Below are positions 1 to 5,873 of a stretch of 6,908 bases of DNA, in pieces. Position 1 is the stretch's first letter. Every line of letters begins with the position of its first letter. This DNA comes from Flavobacteriaceae bacterium UBA3179 (GTDB lineage: Bacteria; Bacteroidota; Bacteroidia; Flavobacteriales; Flavobacteriaceae). Where the stretch lies: contig DEXR01000018.1 in NCBI GenBank assembly GCA_002364245.1, positions 1 to 6,908 on the forward strand, written 5' to 3'. The notes beneath the pieces were generated by a model, which was given only the letters and a program-made list of their open reading frames with translations, was not told the DNA's origin and searched no databases. Position numbers and translations under genes: made by a program.

Positions 1-47
1 GCAATAATCTTCTGAATCAATTCTATTTTTAGAGCTTCTTTATCCAT
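1..47 (-). CDS. N-terminal fragment of an unrecognised gene (cut by the left edge)
   Basis: An ATG on the minus strand at 47-45 opens a frame with no stop for 15 codons up to the window edge, reading MDKEALKIELIQKII. The composition (charged start, amphipathic Lys/Glu/Leu/Ile helix) looks like the beginning of a small helical protein. Short proteins beginning in this way are common in flavobacteria, some next to toxin genes, but nothing here proves such a role. A -7 promoter element (TATCTTTG, 72-65) lies 17 bases ahead of the ATG, which supports a real start with its own promoter rather than read-through from the MATE gene 56 bases upstream. The function cannot be assigned from 15 residues. 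Confidence 0.5.
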   Translation of the reverse strand, partial: MDKEALKIELIQKII

Positions 48-64
48 TATTTCAGGCTTTCTAA

Positions 65-72
65 CAAAGATA
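65..72 (-). promoter_or_regulatory. Putative Bacteroidota -7 promoter element (TATCTTTG) for the left-edge gene
   Basis: Read on the minus strand, 72-65 is TATCTTTG, an exact match to the TAnnTTTG -7 consensus used by the Bacteroidota primary sigma factor. It sits in the 56-bp gap between the MATE stop codon and the ATG at 47, giving an expected leader of roughly 10-13 nt. A convincing -33 TTG/TTTG at the usual distance is not seen, so the call rests on the -7 box and its position. Confidence 0.45.
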
Positions 73-103
73 GGGATTTATGAATTTTTCTTCAGCAGAA
101 ATA

Positions 104-1459
104 TCAGGAGGTTTTAGGCTTTAATTTTAATCTCATTTCCCGGTTTAAAAAATAGGCAGTAACCACTGTTGAAAGTAAATCTGCAATAGGAAAGGAGATC
201 CACACCCCTATTTCACCAAAATAATTAGGTAAAATTAAAATTAACGGAATAAAAAAGAAACCCTGCCTGGACAAAGTAAGCAACAATGCCGGTACGGCTT
301 TACCCACGGCTTGAAAATAAGCAGCACCAATAAGCTGAATTGCAACAATAGGAGTCGCTGCAAAAACCCAACGCATCGCAGCGGGAGTTTCAGCAATTAT
401 CGTTGGATTTTTAGTGAAAATGCGAACAATTTCTTCAGAAAAAAACATTATCCCCCCAAATACCAGCAAACCCAAACCACAAGCATATAAGATAGCAGTA
501 TTTATACTTTTGCGAACCCTTTGATATTTTTCAGCACCATAATTAAATCCGGCAATTGGCAAAAATCCCTGCGTAACCCCCAATACCGGAAAGAGCGCAA
601 ACATGAGCATTCGGGCTATAATTGCATAAATCGCCACAGCATCTTCCCCGCCCAGGTCGAACAAAATATTATTCATAAGCAGGTAGATTACACTTACTAC
701 CGCCTGCCGGGATAAGGTAACAAAGCCAAGGGAACCAATTTCTCTAAGAATGCGTTTATTAAGACCAAAATCTGGTAAACTAATTTTAAGTTCAGAATTT
801 TTGGAAAGGAAAAACCAAAAAACATAGCCAAAACAAAAAAGATAAGAAGCCGTGGTAGCCCAGGCCGCACCCCACATACCTAGCTCCATTTGATTTATAA
901 AAATATAATCTAGAACTAAGTTTGCCACAGAGGGAATTATCATGGCAATCATGGCGAATTTTGGTTTCCCTTCGGCCCGAATTACCGTATTGCCCATCAT
1001 ACAAAGCGCCAGGAAAGGCACTCCATAAAGTACAATGGTATAGTAAACTTTTGCCGGTTCAAAAATATCGCCTTTTCCGCCAAAAGCAGGAATAAGCGAA
1101 TCCACAAAAAGAAGACCTATAATTACTAACCCAATAGTAAGAATTAGCGTAAGACTTATCTGGTTTCCAAAAGTTTTAAGTGCCTTTTTACGATCATCGG
1201 CACCCAGCGCTCTTGATATTATGGAAGAACCACCAATGCCTATGGCCATTCCCAGCGCGGCGATAAAAAACGAAACCGGAAGCACTACATTTATCGCTGC
1301 AATAGCGGTAGAACCAATCCAGTTTCCTACAAAAATAGTATCGACAAGAATGTTTAACGACATTACCAATATACCTATTGAAGCAGGAACAGACTGCTTT
1401 ACCAATAGTTTACTAATCGGCTCTGTGCCTAAGCTGGCCGAACGGTTTTGTAATGCCAT
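104..1459 (-). CDS. MATE family multidrug/toxic-compound efflux transporter (MepA/DinF-like)
   Basis: The 451-residue protein has the usual MATE length (about 440-460) and the 12-helix, two-lobe hydrophobic pattern. The first helix is around residues 24-46 with an acidic residue (Asp40), the N-lobe runs to about 218, a charged linker covers about 219-240, and the C-lobe runs to the end. Recognisable MATE stretches are RAEGKPKFAM (161-170) followed by NLVLDYIFI (180-188), GFLPIAGFNYGA (298-309) and SRQGFFFIPLILILP (397-411). The family exports cationic drugs, dyes or metabolites using Na+ or H+ gradients in the inner membrane; the substrate here cannot be read from sequence. It starts 18 nt after the hemH stop on the same strand and no terminator is visible between them, so co-transcription with hemH is likely. 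The start AUG lacks a Shine-Dalgarno, as is common in this phylum. Confidence 0.93.
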   Translation of the reverse strand: MALQNRSASLGTEPISKLLVKQSVPASIGILVMSLNILVDTIFVGNWIGSTAIAAINVVLPVSFFIAALGMAIGIGGSSIISRALGADDRKKALKTFGNQISLTLILTIGLVIIGLLFVDSLIPAFGGKGDIFEPAKVYYTIVLYGVPFLALCMMGNTVIRAEGKPKFAMIAMIIPSVANLVLDYIFINQMELGMWGAAWATTASYLFCFGYVFWFFLSKNSELKISLPDFGLNKRILREIGSLGFVTLSRQAVVSVIYLLMNNILFDLGGEDAVAIYAIIARMLMFALFPVLGVTQGFLPIAGFNYGAEKYQRVRKSINTAILYACGLGLLVFGGIMFFSEEIVRIFTKNPTIIAETPAAMRWVFAATPIVAIQLIGAAYFQAVGKAVPALLLTLSRQGFFFIPLILILPNYFGEIGVWISFPIADLLSTVVTAYFLNREMRLKLKPKTS

Positions 1460-1477
1460 TAAGTGTGTAAGTTAAAT

Positions 1478-2518
1478 TTATGCTATTGCCTTGTCCACAT
1501 CGACAATGCGCCATTCGTCGATCCAGCCGGCTAATAATTCAGCAAAATCATCTCGATCATTCAAACAGGGAATGGTCGTAAATTCTTTTCCTCCGGTTTC
1601 GTGGAAAATTTCTTCTCCCTCCATAGCGATTTCTTCTAAAGTTTCAAGACAATCGCTTACAAAAGCCGGTGTTACAATTGCTAATTTTTTAATCCCAGCT
1701 TTGCCCATACGTTCTATCGTTCTATCTGTATAGGGCTGCAACCATGGATCAAAACCTAAACGGGATTGAAAGGAAACGGAATAGCTATTCTCTTTTAAAC
1801 CCAGTTTTTCAGCAACCAATCGTGTAGTTTCATAACATTGATGACGATAGCAATATTGATGCGCTTTTGAAGGTGTTATACAGCAAGAGCCATCAATTTT
1901 ACAGTGGCTATTTGTTATGTCGCTCTTTCTTATGTGTCGTTCCGGAACACCGTGATAACTGAACAGCAAATGCTCGTAATCTAACTCTTTTATATGCTCT
2001 TGAATGCTTTTAGAAAGCACTTCAATATACTCTGGCCTGTTGTAAAATGCTGGTAATGATGAAATTTTTAACTGCGAAAAAAATTCTTCTCTAAGTTCTT
2101 CTACTTTCACATTTATCGTTTCGGTAGTTGCCATGGCAAATTGCGGATACAAAGGAATTACCAAAACCTCATCCACATTTTGATCAACGAGTTCTTGTAA
2201 CCCTTTTTTCAAAGTCATACTCCCATAGCGCATAGACAAAACAACGGGAATCGTAGTTTTCTCCTGAACTTTTTTCTGAAGGCGTTCTGAAAGAACAATT
2301 AAAGGCGACCCTTCATCCCACCAAATTTTTTGATACGCTTCAGCACTTTTTTTGGGTCGGGTGTTTAATATAATACCCCGAACCAATAAAATACGCGCCC
2401 ATTTTGGCACATCAATCACTCGTGGATCCATTAAAAACTCGTCAAGATATTTTTTAACATCCTTAGGGTTAGTGCTATCTGGTGACCCAAGATTAACAAG
2501 GAGAACTCCTTTTTTCAT
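1478..2518 (-). CDS. hemH: Ferrochelatase (protoporphyrin/coproporphyrin ferrochelatase)
   Basis: It inserts Fe2+ into the porphyrin ring, the terminal step of haem synthesis, in the cytoplasm or at the inner membrane face. With the start at 2518 the protein has 346 residues. Family landmarks are GVLLVNLGSPDS (4-15), the catalytic segment FSYHGVPERHI (186-196; His189), SFQSRLGFDPWLQPYT (249-264) and VTPAFVSDCLETLEEI (282-297). Five cysteines lie in one internal segment (206, 212, 213, 223, 228), resembling the ferrochelatase class with an internal [2Fe-2S] site. The frame is open 48 nt further upstream (ATG 2566), but that extension overlaps the likely promoter and lies before the conserved N-terminus, so MKKGVLLV is chosen as the start. 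It follows the AraC-type regulator by 89 nt and precedes the MATE gene by 18 nt. The separate protoporphyrinogen oxidase gene is not seen here. Confidence 0.96.
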   Translation of the reverse strand: MKKGVLLVNLGSPDSTNPKDVKKYLDEFLMDPRVIDVPKWARILLVRGIILNTRPKKSAEAYQKIWWDEGSPLIVLSERLQKKVQEKTTIPVVLSMRYGSMTLKKGLQELVDQNVDEVLVIPLYPQFAMATTETINVKVEELREEFFSQLKISSLPAFYNRPEYIEVLSKSIQEHIKELDYEHLLFSYHGVPERHIRKSDITNSHCKIDGSCCITPSKAHQYCYRHQCYETTRLVAEKLGLKENSYSVSFQSRLGFDPWLQPYTDRTIERMGKAGIKKLAIVTPAFVSDCLETLEEIAMEGEEIFHETGGKEFTTIPCLNDRDDFAELLAGWIDEWRIVDVDKAIA

Positions 2519-2535
2519 ATCAAATTTTTCTTTTG

Positions 2536-2567
2536 TAAAATTACTCGTATTAAAATGATTTTTCAAA
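2536..2567 (-). promoter_or_regulatory. Putative promoter of hemH (TTTG-N20-TAATTTTA)
   Basis: On the minus strand a TTTG (2567-2564) is followed after exactly 20 bases by TAATTTTA (2543-2536). This fits the Bacteroidota -33 TTTG / -7 TAnnTTTG pattern with a single mismatch in the last base of the -7 box. The predicted transcript would start about 11-13 nt before the ATG at 2518. This gives hemH and the MATE gene a promoter separate from that of the regulator, and makes the alternative hemH start at 2566 unlikely. Confidence 0.45.
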
Positions 2568-2581
2568 CCCCTAAAACATAT

Positions 2582-2599
2582 AATAACTATGAAGTTATT
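2582..2599 (-). terminator. Weak hairpin between the regulator and hemH (possible terminator or operator)
   Basis: AATAACT (2582-2588) and AGTTATT (2593-2599) form a perfect 7-bp inverted repeat around a 4-base loop, 9 nt past the regulator stop codon. Only one pair per arm is G-C, and the downstream run on the minus strand (ATATGTTTTAG) is a poor U-tract, so termination would be weak at best. Because it also lies about 15 bp upstream of the hemH -33 element, it could instead be a protein-binding site. The choice between these is not settled by the sequence. Confidence 0.3.
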
Positions 2600-2607
2600 G
2601 GTGTTCC

Positions 2608-3498
2608 TTATGCTGAAAGACTCATTAAATATTTTTTAGGTGTGGTACCGTATTTTTTCTTAAAAGCTGCAATAAAATGACTGGCAGTACTGTACCCAAC
2701 TCTTAAACCAACCTCGTTAACATTGTGAGAACCGCTAGCCAATAACTGCCGCGCCACTTCCATTTTATAATCAAATAAAAAACTAAAAACCGAATCTCCA
2801 TAAATTTGCTTAAACCCTTCTTTCAGCTTATTGATAGGCAAATTAATCTCATCAGCGAGCTCTTGCAGCGTAGGGGGTTCTGTCATTTTTGAAATAACAA
2901 TCTGTTTAGCTCTTTTTATTTTGGTCACGTTATCTTCATCGGCTAAAAAAGGACATTGCTCAACATCCAAATCAGCCGGCCTATTAAAATAAAGGCTTAA
3001 CAGCTCATAAGCTTTCCCCTTAAAATATAGGGGTTTTACCGAAGGGTGCAAGTTGTAATTCATTAATTGATTAAGTACAATTGCCATCGATGGCGATATA
3101 CTTGCATCTTTGTAGTACTTTCTGTCCTTATTTTCATCACTTAAAAAAGTTATGTAATTGGCTTCGGTTGAAAACAACGCATGAAACTTTTCAATGGGAA
3201 GCAGGACCGAAAGCAACCAAGAATGCGGCGGAACATTTATATGTAAAGGCAAATCGCGCTGTGGATTATATAACAATAATGAGTTTTCTTCGCTAAGTGG
3301 CAATTTGTAATTTCCTTCATTAAAAAGAAAGCTTGCCGATCCCTTTATGCAAAAATGAAACTGAATATAATTAGATCCAATTTCTCGTTTAAAAGTCTGG
3401 CTCTCATCAGTTTCATTATTAAATTTTAAAATAAAAAATCCTTCAGAAATAAGGGTTTCATCATAAAATCCTTCAGCGACATTTTTTTCAGAAATCAT
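2608..3498 (-). CDS. AraC/PchR-like transcriptional regulator
   Basis: The 296-residue protein has the two-part build of AraC-family activators. An N-terminal ligand-sensing region (about 1-175, beta-rich, cupin-like, with IQFHFCIKGSASFLF at 45-59) is followed by a linker and a C-terminal double helix-turn-helix. The first HTH covers about 210-231 (TLQELADEINLPINKLKEGF) and the second about 259-281 (VNEVGLRVGYSTASHFIAAF), closing with the family signature KKYGTTPKKY (281-290). It resembles the PchR group, whose best-known member responds to a siderophore. No ligand can be inferred directly. The linker carries a Cys-Pro dipeptide (182-183) in QCPFL. The gene lies between hemH (same strand, downstream) and the divergent hemA operon, so control of haem synthesis in response to iron, haem or a precursor is a reasonable inference. 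A Fur-like palindrome lies 20-36 bases ahead of its start codon. Confidence 0.9.
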   Translation of the reverse strand: MISEKNVAEGFYDETLISEGFFILKFNNETDESQTFKREIGSNYIQFHFCIKGSASFLFNEGNYKLPLSEENSLLLYNPQRDLPLHINVPPHSWLLSVLLPIEKFHALFSTEANYITFLSDENKDRKYYKDASISPSMAIVLNQLMNYNLHPSVKPLYFKGKAYELLSLYFNRPADLDVEQCPFLADEDNVTKIKRAKQIVISKMTEPPTLQELADEINLPINKLKEGFKQIYGDSVFSFLFDYKMEVARQLLASGSHNVNEVGLRVGYSTASHFIAAFKKKYGTTPKKYLMSLSA

Positions 3499-3518
3499 AA
3501 TACGTTTTTAACTCTTTA

Positions 3519-3535
3519 TTTAGAATTATTCTAAA
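3519..3535 (-). promoter_or_regulatory. Fur-family-like operator (perfect 8-1-8 inverted repeat) upstream of the regulator
   Basis: TTTAGAATTATTCTAAA is a perfect inverted repeat with 8-bp arms around one central base. Its inner 15 bp (TTAGAATTATTCTAA) has the 7-1-7 layout and the AATnATT core shared by Fur-superfamily sites such as the PerR box TTATAATnATTATAA and the Fur box TGATAATnATTATCA. It ends 20 bp before the regulator start codon, where binding would be expected to block transcription of the regulator. Which superfamily member binds (Fur, PerR, Zur) cannot be decided from the site alone. Confidence 0.55.
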
Positions 3536-3581
3536 CAGCACAATATAATTACTGCTCGAACGATGCGAAATTAGGGCATTT

Positions 3582-3599
3582 ATATGACAAATGTCATAT
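3582..3599. promoter_or_regulatory. Perfect 18-bp palindrome (8-2-8), candidate operator in the regulator/hemA control region
   Basis: ATATGACAAATGTCATAT consists of two perfect 8-bp arms around AA. It lies about 50 bp upstream of the hemA -33-like element and 83 bp upstream of the regulator start codon. The symmetry suggests a homodimeric DNA-binding protein; AraC-family proteins usually prefer direct, asymmetric half-sites, so the neighbouring regulator is not the obvious owner. A flanking 7-bp inverted repeat (3556-3562 and 3618-3624) is centred on nearly the same point. Confidence 0.5.
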
Positions 3600-3650
3600 T
3601 TTAATAGAAATTAACACCGTTCGATATAATTGATACCGCAAGCGTTATTT

Positions 3651-3676
3651 TTTGACTATTATTGCCCTTACATTTG
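3651..3676 (+). promoter_or_regulatory. Putative promoter of the hemACDE operon (-7 box TACATTTG)
   Basis: TACATTTG (3669-3676) matches the TAnnTTTG -7 consensus exactly. TTTG (3651-3654) lies upstream with a 14-bp spacer, shorter than the usual 17-23 bp, so the -33 assignment is doubtful and activator dependence is possible. The predicted RNA start (about 3681-3683) leaves only some 5-7 nt before the ATG at 3688. A less good alternative (TATTTTTTG, 3646-3654) would give a longer leader. Confidence 0.45.
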
Positions 3677-3687
3677 CGCCGTTAGGT

Positions 3688-4959
3688 ATGAAAAGAATTA
3701 ATAATACACCTTTATCAACTTCTGAAGGGAATTTTTATGCTATTGGTCTTAATTATAAAAAGGCCGATGCTGAAATCCGTGGTCATTTCAGTATTAATGA
3801 CACAGCACAGACCAACATTCTAAAGCAAGCAAAACAAGATGGTGTTCCGTCTTTAACGGTTATTTCAACGTGTAACCGGACCGAATTGTATGGCTTTGCG
3901 CAACATCCTTTTCAGCTTATTAAATTATTGTGCGAACATACACATGGTACTGTTGAAGAGTTTGAAAAAGTAGCTTACATCCATAAAAATAGTGAGGCTG
4001 TTTCGCACTTATTTAATGTAGGCACAGGATTGGATAGTCAGATTTTAGGTGATTTTGAGATTATAAGCCAATTACGCACCGGGTTTCGCCGTTCAAAAAA
4101 ACACGGATTGCTTAATGCGTATATGGAACGGTTAATCAATGCCGTGATTCAAGCAAGTAAACGTATTAAAAATGAAACCGAAATATCAACGGGTGCTACG
4201 TCGGTGAGTTTTGCTGCCGTTCAATATATAATGGCACACGTTCCATATGTTTCAGAAAAAAACATTTTACTCTTCGGAACCGGAAAAATAGGTAGAAACA
4301 CTTGCGAAAATTTAATTAAGCACACCAAAAACGAGCATATTACGCTCATTAACCGAACCAAAGAACGCGCCGAAAAAATTGCAGGTAAGTTCAATCTTAT
4401 CGTCAAAGATTACGCCGATATACAAAGTGAATTGGCTCAGACCGATGTCTTGGTCGTCGCTACAGGGGCGCAACAGCCTACTATTTCAAAAGAGTTATTA
4501 TTTATAAAAAAACCACTGTTAATTTTAGATCTTTCCATTCCGCGAAATGTTTCAGAAGATGTAAAAGAAAATGAATTGGTTACGTTGGTGCACTTGGATG
4601 AATTATCTTCCGTTACCAACCAAACGTTGCAACACCGTGCTGAGCAGATACCGGTTGCAAAAGAAATAATCCAAGAGATAGAATCTGAATTTATCACTTG
4701 GGTACGTAACCGTCATTTTATACCAACCGTTAAGGCGTTAAAATCGAAACTTACTGAAATCAAGGCTGGTGAAATTGATTACCACCGCAAAAAACTGGAA
4801 GGCTTTAATGAGGAACAAGCTGAAATTATCAGTGACCGAATCATTCAAAAAATAACGACCCAAGTTGTAAACCACCTGAAACAAGCAAATGGATCTACCG
4901 AACATCATTTGCAAATGCTTGAAACCATGTTTCAGTTAGAAGAAAGTGAACGTGAATAA
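3688..4959 (+). CDS. hemA: Glutamyl-tRNA reductase
   Basis: It reduces glutamyl-tRNA(Glu) with NADPH to glutamate-1-semialdehyde, the committed step of the C5 tetrapyrrole pathway. From ATG 3688 the protein has 423 residues. Visible are STCNRTELYG (60-69) with the catalytic Cys62, HLFNVGTGLDSQILGD (107-122), the NAD(P)-binding GTGKIG (197-202), DLSIPRN (281-287) and the C-terminal spinal and dimerisation helices (about 316-415). Where most family members read LGE, this one has LGD (120-122), which I believe is usual in this phylum. The frame is open back to a TTG at 3652, but that start lies in the -33-like element and precedes the -7 box, whereas the ATG gives the expected short tail before FYAIGL. 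It is the first gene of the operon, and its last 8 bases overlap hemC. Confidence 0.96.
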   Translation: MKRINNTPLSTSEGNFYAIGLNYKKADAEIRGHFSINDTAQTNILKQAKQDGVPSLTVISTCNRTELYGFAQHPFQLIKLLCEHTHGTVEEFEKVAYIHKNSEAVSHLFNVGTGLDSQILGDFEIISQLRTGFRRSKKHGLLNAYMERLINAVIQASKRIKNETEISTGATSVSFAAVQYIMAHVPYVSEKNILLFGTGKIGRNTCENLIKHTKNEHITLINRTKERAEKIAGKFNLIVKDYADIQSELAQTDVLVVATGAQQPTISKELLFIKKPLLILDLSIPRNVSEDVKENELVTLVHLDELSSVTNQTLQHRAEQIPVAKEIIQEIESEFITWVRNRHFIPTVKALKSKLTEIKAGEIDYHRKKLEGFNEEQAEIISDRIIQKITTQVVNHLKQANGSTEHHLQMLETMFQLEESERE

Positions 4960-5866
4960 AACAATCCGTATTGGTACTCGCGATAGTGAATTGGCACTAT
5001 GGCAAGCCAAGACCGTCCAAAATCAACTTGAAAAATTAGGTTATAAAACTGAATTGGTCCCTGTAAAATCAACAGGAGACTTAATATTAGACCAACCACT
5101 ATATGAAATGGGAATCACGGGTATTTTTACAAAAACCCTAGACGTTGCCATGCTCAACGGAACGGTTGATATTGCCGTACATAGCATGAAAGACGTCCCC
5201 ACACATTTACCTAAAGGAATTGTGCAAACTGCTGTGTTACCAAGAGCAACAGCTACTGATATTTTAGCAACAAAAGGCAGCTTTAATCCCGAGCACCCTT
5301 GTACAATAGCAACCGGTAGTCTTCGCCGAAAAGCACAATGGCTTAACCGTTATCCAAACCATACCGTGGTTGATTTACGCGGAAATGTAAACACTCGATT
5401 ACAAAAACTTCAAGACAACAATTGGCAAGGTGCCATTTTTGCAAAAGCTGGCTTGGAACGTATAAACGTATTGCCCAATAACTTTGAATCTTTAGATTGG
5501 ATGATACCTGCTCCCGCGCAAGGTGCTATGGTGATTGTAGCCCTAGAAAAAGACGAATTTAGCAAAGAAGCCACTTCAAAGTTAAATAACACCGAAGCCG
5601 ATATTTGCACATACATTGAACGTTCTTTTCTTCAGAAATTAGAAGGCGGTTGTACTGCTCCTATTGGTGCATTGGCTACTTGTATTGATGATACCATTCA
5701 GTTTAAAGGGGCATTATTTTCTTTAGATGGGCAAACAAAGTTAGAAGTCGCCAAGCAATGTTCAAAAAGTGATTACAAATCTTTAGGAATTAATTGCGCT
5801 GAAGAAATTTTAGCTAATGGTGGGAAAGAATTAATGGAAGTAATAAAGTCTGAAATAGAAAAATAG
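4952..5866 (+). CDS. hemC: Hydroxymethylbilane synthase (porphobilinogen deaminase)
   Basis: It polymerises four porphobilinogens into hydroxymethylbilane in the cytosol. The 304-residue protein shows IRIGTRDSELALWQA (5-19), HSMKDVPT (77-84; catalytic Asp81), TGSLRRKAQW (121-130) contacting substrate carboxylates, DLRGNVNTRL (141-150), PAPAQGAM (186-193; most homologues have PAPGQGAL) and LEGGCTAPIGA (230-240), where Cys234 should carry the dipyrromethane cofactor. Two in-frame GTG starts are possible, 4946 and 4952. I prefer 4952 because it gives the typical MNKTIRIGTR N-terminus and leaves the purine-rich AGAAGAAAG (4938-4946) as a ribosome site. Either choice overlaps the hemA stop (8 or 14 nt), implying translational coupling. 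Confidence 0.95.
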   Translation: MNKTIRIGTRDSELALWQAKTVQNQLEKLGYKTELVPVKSTGDLILDQPLYEMGITGIFTKTLDVAMLNGTVDIAVHSMKDVPTHLPKGIVQTAVLPRATATDILATKGSFNPEHPCTIATGSLRRKAQWLNRYPNHTVVDLRGNVNTRLQKLQDNNWQGAIFAKAGLERINVLPNNFESLDWMIPAPAQGAMVIVALEKDEFSKEATSKLNNTEADICTYIERSFLQKLEGGCTAPIGALATCIDDTIQFKGALFSLDGQTKLEVAKQCSKSDYKSLGINCAEEILANGGKELMEVIKSEIEK

Positions 5867-5873
5867 GCGCTTT

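Noticed and set aside
1221..1475. Open frame on the + strand over the MATE N-terminus
   Set aside because: It lies opposite a well-supported MATE gene and its product shows no recognisable domain; it is a reading-frame shadow.
2519..2566. A 16-residue N-terminal extension of ferrochelatase from ATG 2566
   Set aside because: It overlaps the best hemH promoter candidate and precedes the conserved GVLLVNLGSP start; ATG 2518 gives the normal family N-terminus.
3652..3687. A TTG start for glutamyl-tRNA reductase adding 12 residues
   Set aside because: The extension would be translated from DNA containing the -33-like and -7 promoter elements, and its hydrophobic sequence does not belong to the family; ATG 3688 fits better.
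4437..4697. Open frame on the - strand inside hemA
   Set aside because: It is antisense to conserved hemA sequence, with no motif, promoter or ribosome site of its own.
5867..5873. Possible internal promoter or terminator between hemC and hemD
   Set aside because: The gap is only 7 bases and no hairpin or -7 box stands out; the genes read as one operon.
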